A stretch of 39,398 bases of DNA, taken from NCBI GenBank assembly GCA_007695095.1, contig REEL01000072.1, positions 1-39,398 on the forward strand, in the 5' to 3' direction. Below are positions 1-9,020 of this stretch, piece by piece. Numbering within the stretch: position 1 is the first letter of the stretch; every line of letters begins with the position of its first letter. Origin of the DNA: Chitinophagaceae bacterium (lineage in GTDB: Bacteria > Bacteroidota > Bacteroidia > Chitinophagales > REEL01). Under the pieces are notes generated by a model. The model worked only from the letters and a program-made list of their open reading frames with translations. It made no database searches and was not told where the DNA came from. The translations under genes were made by a program, and so were the position numbers.

Positions 1-3000
1 TTAGCCGGTCATTATATTACCGATGATTTTTCAGATCCCTTAAAATTTCAATTTGATTCTAATTCCTTAGACTTAGTTGTGCCCGCAGGCGGATATTTGC
101 TTTTATGGGCCAGCGGTGACACTTCCAGAGGGGAGTTTCATATACCTTTCAGGCTTTCAATTTCCGGGGATGCCGTTGGCTTGTATCGCTATGATACGGA
201 GGATGTGATTGATACGATGAGCTTTGATTTTATCCCTACTGATGTTTCATTCGGCAGGTATCAGGATACTCTCAGGCGATTTTTTCAAACACCAACACCT
301 GAAGCGCCTAATACATCACAGGCTTATACCGGCATATTAGATCCTCCGGTATTTTCACACCCGGCAGGCTTTTATTCCAATAGCTTTCAATTAGGTATTT
401 CTCATACAAATCCGGACGTTACCATAAAATATACTTTAGACGGCAGCAATCCTGATAATAATGGAGTAGTTTATTCAAACTCCATTTCAATTTATGACAG
501 AAGCAGTGAGCCAAATAATATTTCCTTAATCCCAACTAATACTTGGCATTCGGGACATAGTCAAGGGTGGAATCCTCCGGATGGCTTAATTTCTAAAGGA
601 AATGTCGTGAAAGCCAGAGCTTATCATCCCGAAAAAATAGATGCTTCTGCAAAAGGAACATTTTTTGTTTTTCCGGACAGTTCTGACGCCTATTCATTTC
701 CGGTAATTTCCATAATAACAGACAGTTTAAACCTATTTGATGCCGATACAGGGATTTATATTCCCGGTTCAAACTCTATCCCAAATCAATATGAATCGAA
801 TAATTTTGCCGGCAGAGGAATAGAATGGGAAAGAAAAGCTCATTTTGAATATTTTGATACTTATGGTGATTTAAAGCTTTCACAAGGGGTCGGTTTACGT
901 ATACATGGCGCATACTCCAGAAGCTTTCCGCAAAAATCTCTTCGAGTTTATGCCCGAAATTTGTATGGGAATAACCATTTGGAATATCCTTTTTTTGATG
1001 AAATACCGGATGATGCTTTTCGACGAATTATTCTCAGAAATTCAGGTAATGACTGGAATTGGACAATGTTTAGAGATGCCGTAGCACAAAGTCTTGTTTC
1101 CCATTTTAATATGGATGTGCAGGCAACACAACCTACAATTACATTTATAAACGGCGAATACTGGGGCGTTCATAACATTAGAGAACGATACGATAAGCAT
1201 TACTTAAACAGGGTTTATGGCGTAGATCCTGAAAATATTGACCTTTTGGAAGGAGTTGCAGTTGTAAAAGAAGGAGACTCTGTATTTTTTACTGATATGC
1301 TAGACTTTTTGGATAATAATGACCTCACTGATGACAGCATTTATTCTATTGCTAAAACTATGCTGGATGTTGATAATTTTATGGATTATAACAGTGCCCA
1401 GGTATACTTTGGAAATACAGACTGGCCTCATAACAATATCGATTACTGGAGGCTGCGTGTACCTTATGATTCTACAGCACCAAAAGGCCATGACGGTCGC
1501 TTTCGCTGGTTATTGTATGATGTTGACAGATCACTTGGGTTTACTCCTGCATCAACTGATATGATGACCATAATTACCAGTACCGCTCCGGATGAAATTG
1601 AAGCTACCGTAATTATGCGCAACCTAATCCAAAATCAGAATTTTCAATATGATTTCATAAACCGTATGGCAGACCATCTGAATACTGTTTTTAAGGAAGA
1701 TTATGTTCTTAATCGCATACTTGAATTTGAAGATTATTATGATTCAGAAATGAGTGAACACAGTAGTAGGTGGCGGAGACCAAGTAGTTACAGCCAATGG
1801 CAATTTCGAGTAAGTGTTATGAAAACCGCAGCAAGTCAAAGACCCGGCCATGTCAGAAATCACATTCGCAATTACTTTAACATTTCTCAACTTCATGATC
1901 TAACTATAGACGTGTCAAATACTGCTAAAGGAAAAGTACAAATTAACTCCATTTTAATTGATGGGGAAAGTCCGGGTGTGGATACTCACCCCTACCCCTG
2001 GACCGGTAAATATTTTGATGGAGTGCCATTAAAACTAAAAGCCATTCCCGATTCAGGTTATATTTTCTCTCACTGGGAGATAGATACTCAAAGTTTGTAT
2101 TCTTCATCAATTAATTATGTCTTAAATAATCAGCAAACGATTATTGCACATTTTGAAGCAGACAGCAGTTTGTTTGATTGTGGAAATGAAACATCTTTTG
2201 TATTGACTTGTCCTTATTCTTTTGACTATTGGTCTGAAAATGCTGATACCGGATCGTTTCCATTGGCCATGAATTTTGTATATATGGATCAGCAAGACCC
2301 CGGTATAGATGCTGAAATTGACGGAATAACCTACGGTGAATATAATCTGGATAACAGAACACGCATACTGGGCTTAAATCAACAGGGAGTAGGATTTATT
2401 AATACCGGCAATGCAGACGGAAATCCCGGATATCCCGGAACCCGATTGGGTGGTGCTATTTTGCGTATAAACACTACAGAGGTAGATGATGCTCATATTC
2501 AATGGACAGGCGGAACTGTTTTGGCTCAATCAAGGAAATATAACATCCGTTTACAATACAGAATTGGTAGTCAGGGTGCTTTTATTGATTTTACAGATGA
2601 AAACGGGCAAATCGTGGAGTATGAAGGAAATCTAAATGATGGTCATGATAGTATTTTTGGGCCTTACAATCTTCCGGAACATCTTATCAATCAGGAATGT
2701 ATTGAATTTTTCTGGAGGTATTATTATAGCGGTGAACGTTTATCTCAAAGTTCCGGTGCCCGTGACTTATTGCGAATTGACGACATTATAGTTGCTCCCG
2801 GTGAAGCTCCTGAAAATCCTATTATTCCGGATAACCTTATTCAGGAATTTGATATAGGTGGCCCACCTGAAGTAAATTTACACGATACCGTTACTTTGTT
2901 TACAATTTTTAATCCTGAATTCAATTATGATTGGCATGTTTTAAATGGAGCGGTAGTGGACGAATCAAATGATTACAGCATAATTGTTACCTGGTTGGAA

Positions 3001-3381
3001 GAAGGTAACGGAGAAGTCGGACTAACAGTCAGTGATAGTTTTAACTGCTCATATACAAGTTATTTTCCGGTATTGATTCATCCACAGGAAGAAGATGACA
3101 CAACTTCAGTAAATGAAATAAAAGCGGATGAAAACTATATAAACATATACCCCAATCCCAATGATGGTGTTTTTAATATTGAAATTGAAAGCAATCAGAC
3201 AAATAGATACGAAGTGAAATTATATAATGTTTACGGTCGATTGGAAGGCGTTTATAAGCTTCAATCCAATCAAACCAAAATTGTTAATACTGATTTACCA
3301 CCCGGCATTTATTTCTTAGAATTTAAAAACTTAGACAATACTTCGATAGAAAAAAGATTCAAAAAGATCGTATTACATTGA
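1..3381 (+). CDS. LTD/CotH-domain surface protein with T9SS tail, 5' end outside window
   Basis: The reading frame is open from base 1, so the gene starts upstream and 1126 residues are visible. Residues 1-90 look like a lamin-tail domain (AGHYITDDF, AGGYLLLWASGD, DVSFGR). Residues about 115-225 resemble a chitobiase-type C-terminal sandwich (IKYTLDGSNP). Residues about 230-585 are a CotH kinase-like domain, with GLRIHGAYSR, RNSGNDWNW and a candidate metal-binding LLYDVDRS around 507. An InlB-repeat-like segment (GYIFSHWEI), an unassigned beta-rich part and a PKD-like part follow. The last 80 residues are a type A sorting tail (IYPNPNDGVFNI ... GIYFLEF ... KKIVLH). Family knowledge makes it a T9SS-exported, probably surface-attached protein. 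CotH-domain proteins in spores phosphorylate coat proteins; whether this one is an active kinase is inference. A GTG at 79 is only an internal codon. Confidence 0.88.
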   Translation, partial: LAGHYITDDFSDPLKFQFDSNSLDLVVPAGGYLLLWASGDTSRGEFHIPFRLSISGDAVGLYRYDTEDVIDTMSFDFIPTDVSFGRYQDTLRRFFQTPTPEAPNTSQAYTGILDPPVFSHPAGFYSNSFQLGISHTNPDVTIKYTLDGSNPDNNGVVYSNSISIYDRSSEPNNISLIPTNTWHSGHSQGWNPPDGLISKGNVVKARAYHPEKIDASAKGTFFVFPDSSDAYSFPVISIITDSLNLFDADTGIYIPGSNSIPNQYESNNFAGRGIEWERKAHFEYFDTYGDLKLSQGVGLRIHGAYSRSFPQKSLRVYARNLYGNNHLEYPFFDEIPDDAFRRIILRNSGNDWNWTMFRDAVAQSLVSHFNMDVQATQPTITFINGEYWGVHNIRERYDKHYLNRVYGVDPENIDLLEGVAVVKEGDSVFFTDMLDFLDNNDLTDDSIYSIAKTMLDVDNFMDYNSAQVYFGNTDWPHNNIDYWRLRVPYDSTAPKGHDGRFRWLLYDVDRSLGFTPASTDMMTIITSTAPDEIEATVIMRNLIQNQNFQYDFINRMADHLNTVFKEDYVLNRILEFEDYYDSEMSEHSSRWRRPSSYSQWQFRVSVMKTAASQRPGHVRNHIRNYFNISQLHDLTIDVSNTAKGKVQINSILIDGESPGVDTHPYPWTGKYFDGVPLKLKAIPDSGYIFSHWEIDTQSLYSSSINYVLNNQQTIIAHFEADSSLFDCGNETSFVLTCPYSFDYWSENADTGSFPLAMNFVYMDQQDPGIDAEIDGITYGEYNLDNRTRILGLNQQGVGFINTGNADGNPGYPGTRLGGAILRINTTEVDDAHIQWTGGTVLAQSRKYNIRLQYRIGSQGAFIDFTDENGQIVEYEGNLNDGHDSIFGPYNLPEHLINQECIEFFWRYYYSGERLSQSSGARDLLRIDDIIVAPGEAPENPIIPDNLIQEFDIGGPPEVNLHDTVTLFTIFNPEFNYDWHVLNGAVVDESNDYSIIVTWLEEGNGEVGLTVSDSFNCSYTSYFPVLIHPQEEDDTTSVNEIKADENYINIYPNPNDGVFNIEIESNQTNRYEVKLYNVYGRLEGVYKLQSNQTKIVNTDLPPGIYFLEFKNLDNTSIEKRFKKIVLH

Positions 3382-3409
3382 TGCTATAAATGTGTTTAAA
3401 AAAAGCAGC

Positions 3410-4990
3410 TTAATTGATAATTACTTCAATTTCATTAGTTCTCAAACGGGCATCAACTATACTCTCATGTGTTACTTCAACATACCATTGCCCTGAATGA
3501 CTTGCATCTGCACTTTCAATTAAAAGCAAAGGTTCTTCAGTTTCAGCTATTAGTTCACCATCTCTATACCACTGATAAAGCAAAATGCTCCCGTTTAAAT
3601 CAACTTCTATTTGCAGAGCATTGCCATTTTCTGAACTAATATTCTCTAAAAGCACAATTGGCTTTTGCTCTGAAGTGGCAAGCACAAATCCGTTGTTTAC
3701 AATAGTTTCCATTACATCAAACTGAAAATAGTTTTGCTGTATGCTAAACTCCGGGCGGGTTACAAATTGATTTTCTGAAAGATCGGGAAATCCGGTAAGT
3801 TGATTATTATCAACCTGAAATTCATGTAAATACGTCAGGTTCAATAATTCATCAGGTATAGCACCGGTAAAATTATTGTAACCAATAGCAATAGAACGTA
3901 AATTTTTCAACTCAAACAACTCTTTAGGTATTTCTCCTTCAAGTCCGGTATTCCAAAGGTATAAAAACTCTAAGTTTTTAAGATTGGTCAATATCATGGG
4001 AAATTCGCCTCCCAATTTATTGTGATTTAATGATAAGCCTTTCAGGTTTGTCATATTGCCGATTTCTTCCGGTACAGACGTTAAACCTGTTTTATTGTAA
4101 TAAAGAATTTCCAGCTTTGGCAATTCAGTTAAAAAAAGAGGAAACTCTTCTCCCCAATTATTATGACCTATGTGCATTTCTGTCACATTTATTAAATCTT
4201 TCATTGACTCCGGTAATGGACCGCTAAAATCATTTCCTGCAATATCCATATATTCCAGATTTTTCAGATTTCCTATTTCAGGTGGTAACATGCCTGACAA
4301 TTGATTATCCCAGATTATAAGTTCCTTAAGATTTTCAAGACTCCCCCATTCGGCAGGCAATTCTCCGGTAAACTCATTAGAATTGAGTGCCAGGTATATC
4401 AGGTTCTCCAGCTTTCCATAAGATGGAGGAAGCTCACCGGAAAGATTATTCGTTTGAAGGTATAAATCTCGTAGATTAATTAACTCTCCCCATGATTCAG
4501 GTAATGATCCGGAAAAATTATTAATTCCAAAACCAATAACTTCAAGCGAAGTTAATTCAGACAAAAAGTCCGGCAGAGGACCTGACAGTTGATTATCGGT
4601 GACTGAAATATCTTTAAGGTGTTTTAAATTTCTAAAAGATTCCGGAAAATTGCCTTTAATATTATTTTCATTAAAATTAAATTCTTTTAAAAAAGTCAGA
4701 TCGCCCATTTCTTCAGGTAATTCACCAGTCATACCGTTTCTCCATAAATTCAGCCGGGTTACCCTAAAACCTTCATCCGAAATTTCTTCTACTGTTACTC
4801 CACTCCAACTTGAAACAGGGAAATTTTTACTCCAATTTCTCCAGAAAGTCCAATTTTCACCTTCTAACGCTTCATAAATTGCTAATAAAGCCAGTGAATC
4901 CTGTTCGGCTACCTGTGATTTGACAATTTTAAAAGAACTGCTAAGTGCTATTGTCATGAAGACAAATAATATGACAAAATGTTTTTTCAT
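3410..4990 (-). CDS. Secreted leucine-rich-repeat protein with C-terminal Ig-like domain
   Basis: The start at 4990 (MKKHFVILFVFM) gives a clean signal peptide of about 26 residues; an ATG 69 bases upstream only adds an unlikely hydrophobic leader. Residues about 30-60 carry the WxxNW motif typical of an LRR N-terminal cap (ENWTFWRNWS). A long row of 24-residue repeats of the plant/SDS22-like kind follows (LxGxLPxxxGxLxNLxxLxLxxN) up to about residue 430. The last 80 residues form an Ig-like domain (YQWYRDGELI ... SGQWYVEV). No T9SS tail is visible, so surface attachment is unclear. Such proteins usually bind proteins or glycans, but no ligand can be inferred. It is convergent with the CotH gene, with 28 bases between the stops. 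Confidence 0.85.
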   Translation of the reverse strand: MKKHFVILFVFMTIALSSSFKIVKSQVAEQDSLALLAIYEALEGENWTFWRNWSKNFPVSSWSGVTVEEISDEGFRVTRLNLWRNGMTGELPEEMGDLTFLKEFNFNENNIKGNFPESFRNLKHLKDISVTDNQLSGPLPDFLSELTSLEVIGFGINNFSGSLPESWGELINLRDLYLQTNNLSGELPPSYGKLENLIYLALNSNEFTGELPAEWGSLENLKELIIWDNQLSGMLPPEIGNLKNLEYMDIAGNDFSGPLPESMKDLINVTEMHIGHNNWGEEFPLFLTELPKLEILYYNKTGLTSVPEEIGNMTNLKGLSLNHNKLGGEFPMILTNLKNLEFLYLWNTGLEGEIPKELFELKNLRSIAIGYNNFTGAIPDELLNLTYLHEFQVDNNQLTGFPDLSENQFVTRPEFSIQQNYFQFDVMETIVNNGFVLATSEQKPIVLLENISSENGNALQIEVDLNGSILLYQWYRDGELIAETEEPLLLIESADASHSGQWYVEVTHESIVDARLRTNEIEVIIN

Positions 4991-5364
4991 AAAAAGTATA
5001 AAAAGGTTGAATAAAAATGAAAGTCGGCAAAAATAAAAAACAATTGTAATGTGGTTCAATATTTATGTAGAAATCACTTCAAATAATTTAATAAGGCATA
5101 ATAGCTATAATTCATCAGTCACTATTTATTGGAGAAATATCGTTTTAAAATCGCTCTAAACAACCACCCATTTATTACTAATGCAATTAATTTTAAAGAT
5201 AAAGTAGAACATATAATTTTAGTCATTAAATGCAAAAAGCTTTTCATACTAATGGCTAAAATTAATATGTATATTTCGTTCAACAATTAATTAGTTACCC
5301 AAACAATTACTATTTTAGACCGTAAAAATGATTATATATAAATATAGATCGTAAAAAATTCAAC
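4991..5364. other. Divergent intergenic region, 374 bp
   Basis: AT-rich DNA between the LRR gene (minus) and the STAS gene (plus). It should hold both promoters, but no convincing Bacteroidota TTTG/TAnnTTTG pair is seen; TATATTTC at 5270-5277 is the nearest match. The only clear structure is the short direct repeat listed separately just before the STAS start. No conserved RNA or ORF was recognised. Confidence 0.5.
5316..5357 (+). repeat. Imperfect 13-bp direct repeat upstream of the STAS gene
   Basis: TAGACCGTAAAAA (5316-5328) and TAGATCGTAAAAA (5345-5357) match at 12 of 13 bases. They are 29 bp apart start to start, and the second ends 7 bases before the ATG at 5365. The placement suits an operator or translational control element for the exopolysaccharide operon, but this is inference from position only. 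Confidence 0.35.
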
Positions 5365-5655
5365 ATGCAATCCCTTAGTAAAATAAGTGAAAATCAATAT
5401 AAAATAATCTTTAATGAACTTGATGCAAATTCCCGCCTTTTGCTGTTAAAAGATTTTGATGAGCTGAAAGCTGAAGACAAAAATACGATTTACTTAAATT
5501 TTGATAATGTTAAACATATCAACAACTCCGGTATGCTCGCTTTAATAGAACTGAATCAAGCAGCAATTAAAGAAAACATTAACTTAGTGTTTACCGGATT
5601 GAGACAGGAAATAAAAGAACAGATTTATTTTAAAGACATTTTAGAAATTAAATAA
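5365..5655 (+). CDS. STAS-domain protein (anti-sigma-antagonist-like)
   Basis: A 96-residue stand-alone protein with the STAS pattern: beta strands, then YLNFDNVKHINNSGMLALIEL (residues about 48-68), then the closing helix and strand (NLVFTGLRQEIKEQI). STAS proteins bind partner proteins in sigma-factor, stressosome and polysaccharide regulation; SypA of Vibrio fischeri is an example controlling biofilm polysaccharide. In SpoIIAA-type proteins the phosphorylated serine lies in DSSG; here that stretch reads NNSG, so the usual phosphosite appears to be Asn. It lies 63 bases before the glycosyltransferase gene on the same strand, so a regulatory role for that synthase is the simplest inference. 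Confidence 0.7.
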   Translation: MQSLSKISENQYKIIFNELDANSRLLLLKDFDELKAEDKNTIYLNFDNVKHINNSGMLALIELNQAAIKENINLVFTGLRQEIKEQIYFKDILEIK

Positions 5656-5718
5656 CAAAATCATAGTTCTAAAAATCCTTAAAGTTTTTCCTAATTATCA
5701 ATTACAAATAAAAATTAC

Positions 5719-7539
5719 TTGAAAGAGTTTTACTTTACAAAATTTGAAACCAGAAAGCCCTACAAATCTCTTCCTGAAAATGAAGCCAGAGATTATTTCT
5801 TCCAACTTCTTGCAGTAATTACAATTGCATTAGGTTGTTTGTATCTTTATTGGAGATGGACTTTTTCACTTAATCTTGAAGCCATTTGGTTTTCTGTACC
5901 TTTGGTAGCTGCTGAAACTCTTAGTTTTGTGGGTACTTTTTTGATTGTAATTAATTATTGGTCAAATAAAGACCAAAAAAAGAAAAAACCTGTTAAAAAC
6001 CTTTCTGATATTGAACCACTAAACGGAAGAGAAGACCGTCCGTTAAAGATTGATGTTTTTATTGCTACTTACAATGAAGATGCTGAGTTAGTCAGATACA
6101 GCATCCGGGATGCCTGTAAGATGAAATATCCACACAAAGAAGTAGATGTTAAAGTTTATGTGATAGATGACGGCAGGCGGGATGGCCGGAATCCGGAAGC
6201 ACAAAACATGAAGCAGGTTGCAATTGAAGAAGGTGCCGGATATTTTACACGTGAAAACAACGAAGGCTACAAAGCCGGGAATTTACGAAATGCGCTGGCT
6301 CAAACTTCCGGAGATTTGTTTGTTATTCTTGATGCAGACACTCGCCCTTTTGAAGGATTATTGGAAAATACCACCGGCTATTTCAGGAATCACCAAATGG
6401 CCTGGGTACAGACACCACAGTGGTTTTATGACCTTACTGAATCTGTATCTTTAAAAGATTATCTCATTAGTCGAAAATCAGGTGTATGGAAAGCCCTAGG
6501 AAAAATTAGCGGTTTTATTACACAGAGAATTAAAATGCAAAATGATGTTTTCGGTAATGACCCCAGGGTTTTTTATGACGTGATTTTAAGAAAAAGAAAT
6601 TTATATAATGCTGCTTTTTGTTGTGGTGCAGGCTCTATTCAAAGAAGGGAAGCTGTTATGAATCTGGCGGTAAAGACCTACACAAAAAATGTGCAAAATA
6701 AAATCAGTTACTTAAAAAAGTCTGTTAAAAATGAAGCTGATTTAACTGAGCAAATAAATGAAGCCATTACTGCTGAACAACCACGTCCTTTTCATTATCA
6801 TGCTTCTGAGGATATTTACACTTCACTTTTATTACATGCAGACAAGGAAAAAAAATGGAAAAGTTATCAGCATCCTGACGTAGAGTGTAAAATGTTGTCA
6901 CCACAGGATTTGGATAGTTGGGTAAAGCAACGAACCAGATATGCCTCCGGATCACTGGAAATTGCATTTAAATCTAACCCAATAACGATGGGTGGGCTAA
7001 GCCTGATGCAAAGACTCTCCTACTTTACGACAATCTGGTCTTATTTTGCTCCTTTATGGATTATTGTTTTTTTACTTAGCCCCATCATTTTCTTTTTTAC
7101 CTTAACTCCCCCCATTCAGGCGTTTAATTTTGATTTCTTCAAATTTTTTGTGCCATTTTTGGTCATGCATACAGTCTTAATGGCTGTTGGCTGCTGGGGC
7201 ATTTCTACAAAAAGAGGTGACCAGTATTATATCAATAGCTTTTGGTTAATGCTTATGTCTTTATTTACTGCTATTTCAGGAAAAAAAGTGCAGTTTAATG
7301 TAACACCAAAAGATAGGCAAACAGGAAAAAATTTAGTACATGTCATTCCCCATATTGTTATTATTACATTAACTGTTTTAGGTATTTTATACAATTCCTG
7401 GCTCATTGCTTTTAATTTACACCCCAGTGTTTCCGGATTTGCCGCTAATGTATTTTGGGGTCTATTTAATATTTATAATCTAAATGTCATTATCAGGGCT
7501 GCTTATTGGCAACCTGACGAATTAGAATTATCTTCATAA
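5719..7539 (+). CDS. BcsA-like processive family 2 glycosyltransferase
   Basis: A membrane glycan synthase of 606 residues starting at a TTG; an in-frame stop lies at 5692-5694 and no ATG is available between. Two N-terminal membrane segments (about 27-46 and 57-80, including YLYWRWTF) precede a cytoplasmic GT-A domain. Catalytic motifs are VIDDG (D150/D151), DAD (205-207), SED (363-365, the TED-type position) and QRTRY (404-408, equivalent to QxxRW). About five C-terminal membrane segments follow. This matches cellulose-synthase-like enzymes that polymerise a sugar nucleotide at the inner membrane and pass the chain outward. No C-terminal PilZ domain is present, so BcsA-style c-di-GMP control is not expected. 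The product could be a beta-glucan or beta-mannan; the sequence does not decide. Confidence 0.88.
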   Translation: MKEFYFTKFETRKPYKSLPENEARDYFFQLLAVITIALGCLYLYWRWTFSLNLEAIWFSVPLVAAETLSFVGTFLIVINYWSNKDQKKKKPVKNLSDIEPLNGREDRPLKIDVFIATYNEDAELVRYSIRDACKMKYPHKEVDVKVYVIDDGRRDGRNPEAQNMKQVAIEEGAGYFTRENNEGYKAGNLRNALAQTSGDLFVILDADTRPFEGLLENTTGYFRNHQMAWVQTPQWFYDLTESVSLKDYLISRKSGVWKALGKISGFITQRIKMQNDVFGNDPRVFYDVILRKRNLYNAAFCCGAGSIQRREAVMNLAVKTYTKNVQNKISYLKKSVKNEADLTEQINEAITAEQPRPFHYHASEDIYTSLLLHADKEKKWKSYQHPDVECKMLSPQDLDSWVKQRTRYASGSLEIAFKSNPITMGGLSLMQRLSYFTTIWSYFAPLWIIVFLLSPIIFFFTLTPPIQAFNFDFFKFFVPFLVMHTVLMAVGCWGISTKRGDQYYINSFWLMLMSLFTAISGKKVQFNVTPKDRQTGKNLVHVIPHIVIITLTVLGILYNSWLIAFNLHPSVSGFAANVFWGLFNIYNLNVIIRAAYWQPDELELSS

Positions 7540-7551
7540 AAAAGTAAAAAA

Positions 7552-8886
7552 ATGTCCAAGTTCAATGCTAACTTTTTGATTAAGCCTGTTTTTTTTATTG
7601 TTTGCCTTTTGTTGGCTGTTCATTTAGTCTTATGGCTTGAGCAGCTCAAGCCTTCTGATTTCGGCTTCTACAGAGATATATTCACTAAAGAAGTCATTAT
7701 TCAAAAAAGAGCAGAATATCCGCTTCGTGAGCCTAAAGGTACTTTGTCTGAACAAGAAATGGAGTTTGCCCGGATTGCCTGGACATATTTTGAGAATAAT
7801 TATCATGAAGAAACCGGATTTGTCAATAGTGTACAAGATTATCCGGCGGCTACATTATGGGACTTAACCAGTTATATGTTAGGGATGATTTCAGCTTATG
7901 AAATAGGTATTATTGACAGTTTTGAGTTTGATAATAGACTAACTACCTACATTCAGTCTCTTTCTGAAATTCAACTATACAGGGACAAATTACCGAATAA
8001 AGTTTATAATGCCATTTCCCTTCAAATGGTTGACTATGCCGATCAGCCTACAGAAATGGGTGTTGGTTGGTCAGCTCTTGACATTGGAAGATTTTTTAGT
8101 TTTGTTAACAAAGTAGTTTTTGATTATCCGGCATATCATTCATTGCTCAGAAATGCCATCGGTCATTGGCAAATAGATAAAATGATAGATAAAGCAACCA
8201 TGTATGGTTTGGTATTTAATCCAAAAGACGGGCAACCAATGAGTGTGCAGGAAGGGAAACTCGGCTATGAGCAATATTGCGCAAGAGGCTTAATGATGGC
8301 CGGTTATGATGTTTCTGAAGCCATGAAATATACCGACTTCCTAAGATTTGTAAGAATATTTGGCGAAGACATTGCCGTTGACACCAGGGAAATTCGCAGG
8401 CATCCTGCACATAACTATATTTTAAGTGAGCCTTATATGCTTGATGGCATTGAATATGGTTGGGATTTTACCTCAAGGGAGTTAGCATACAGAGTTTATA
8501 AAGTTCAAAAAGAAAGATACAAAAGAACAGGAATTATAACTGCTGTGAGCGAGGATCATGTTGATGAATCTCCTTATTTTGTATACAATTGCGTATATGC
8601 CGATGGTAAAACCTGGGTTTGTGTTGCTGAAAACGGAGATGATGCTGATGAATTCAGGTCACTAAGTACAAAAGCTGCTATTTCATGGTATGTTCTTTAT
8701 GAAGATGACTATTCAGATGTATTACTCAATGCTGTAAAAAATCTGTACGACCCGGAAAGAGGTTGGTATTCAGGCAGGTATGAAAAAACCGGTGAGATAA
8801 ATACGGCCATCACTGCAAATACCAATGGTATTATTCTTACAGCTTTAAATTATCTGAAAAATGGTCGGGTTGTAGGGTTTAAATAA
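7552..8886 (+). CDS. DUF3131-family exported protein of the polysaccharide locus
   Basis: 444 residues with one N-terminal membrane anchor (about 9-29). The rest is a helical, tryptophan- and acid-rich domain resembling DUF3131. Visible features include FARIAWTYFENNY and TGFVNSVQDYP near residues 70-98, WDLTSYMLGM, GVGWSALDIGR, and a C-terminal YDPERGWYSGRYEKTG with TANTNGIILTAL. The fold family looks like alpha/alpha-barrel glycan-active enzymes, so a glycosidase or glycan-binding role in the periplasm is likely but unproven. It starts 12 bases after the synthase stop, so the two are almost certainly co-transcribed and probably act on the same polymer. Confidence 0.75.
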   Translation: MSKFNANFLIKPVFFIVCLLLAVHLVLWLEQLKPSDFGFYRDIFTKEVIIQKRAEYPLREPKGTLSEQEMEFARIAWTYFENNYHEETGFVNSVQDYPAATLWDLTSYMLGMISAYEIGIIDSFEFDNRLTTYIQSLSEIQLYRDKLPNKVYNAISLQMVDYADQPTEMGVGWSALDIGRFFSFVNKVVFDYPAYHSLLRNAIGHWQIDKMIDKATMYGLVFNPKDGQPMSVQEGKLGYEQYCARGLMMAGYDVSEAMKYTDFLRFVRIFGEDIAVDTREIRRHPAHNYILSEPYMLDGIEYGWDFTSRELAYRVYKVQKERYKRTGIITAVSEDHVDESPYFVYNCVYADGKTWVCVAENGDDADEFRSLSTKAAISWYVLYEDDYSDVLLNAVKNLYDPERGWYSGRYEKTGEINTAITANTNGIILTALNYLKNGRVVGFK

Positions 8887-9020
8887 AACTACACAGCTAA
8901 ATACTATAATAAAAGCTAAATACATAGATGCATAGAGTTTAGGGAATTCCATTTCAATTGTAATTTGTTGTCTGAATATAATGCCTTCTAGTATTTTTCT
9001 CCAAAACACTAGCTGTTTCA
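8887..9020. other. Convergent intergenic spacer with one arm of a 13-bp inverted repeat
   Basis: This 134-bp stretch separates the stops of the DUF3131 and GH26 genes. No strong hairpin terminator was seen. It contains ATAGATGCATAGA (8924-8936), whose exact reverse complement lies at 11731-11743, on the other side of the GH26/barrel pair. Confidence 0.4.

Noticed and set aside
5719-8886. A standard cellulose (bcs) operon
   Set aside because: The synthase is BcsA-like, but PilZ, BcsB, BcsC and BcsZ are all missing, so cellulose should not be assumed.
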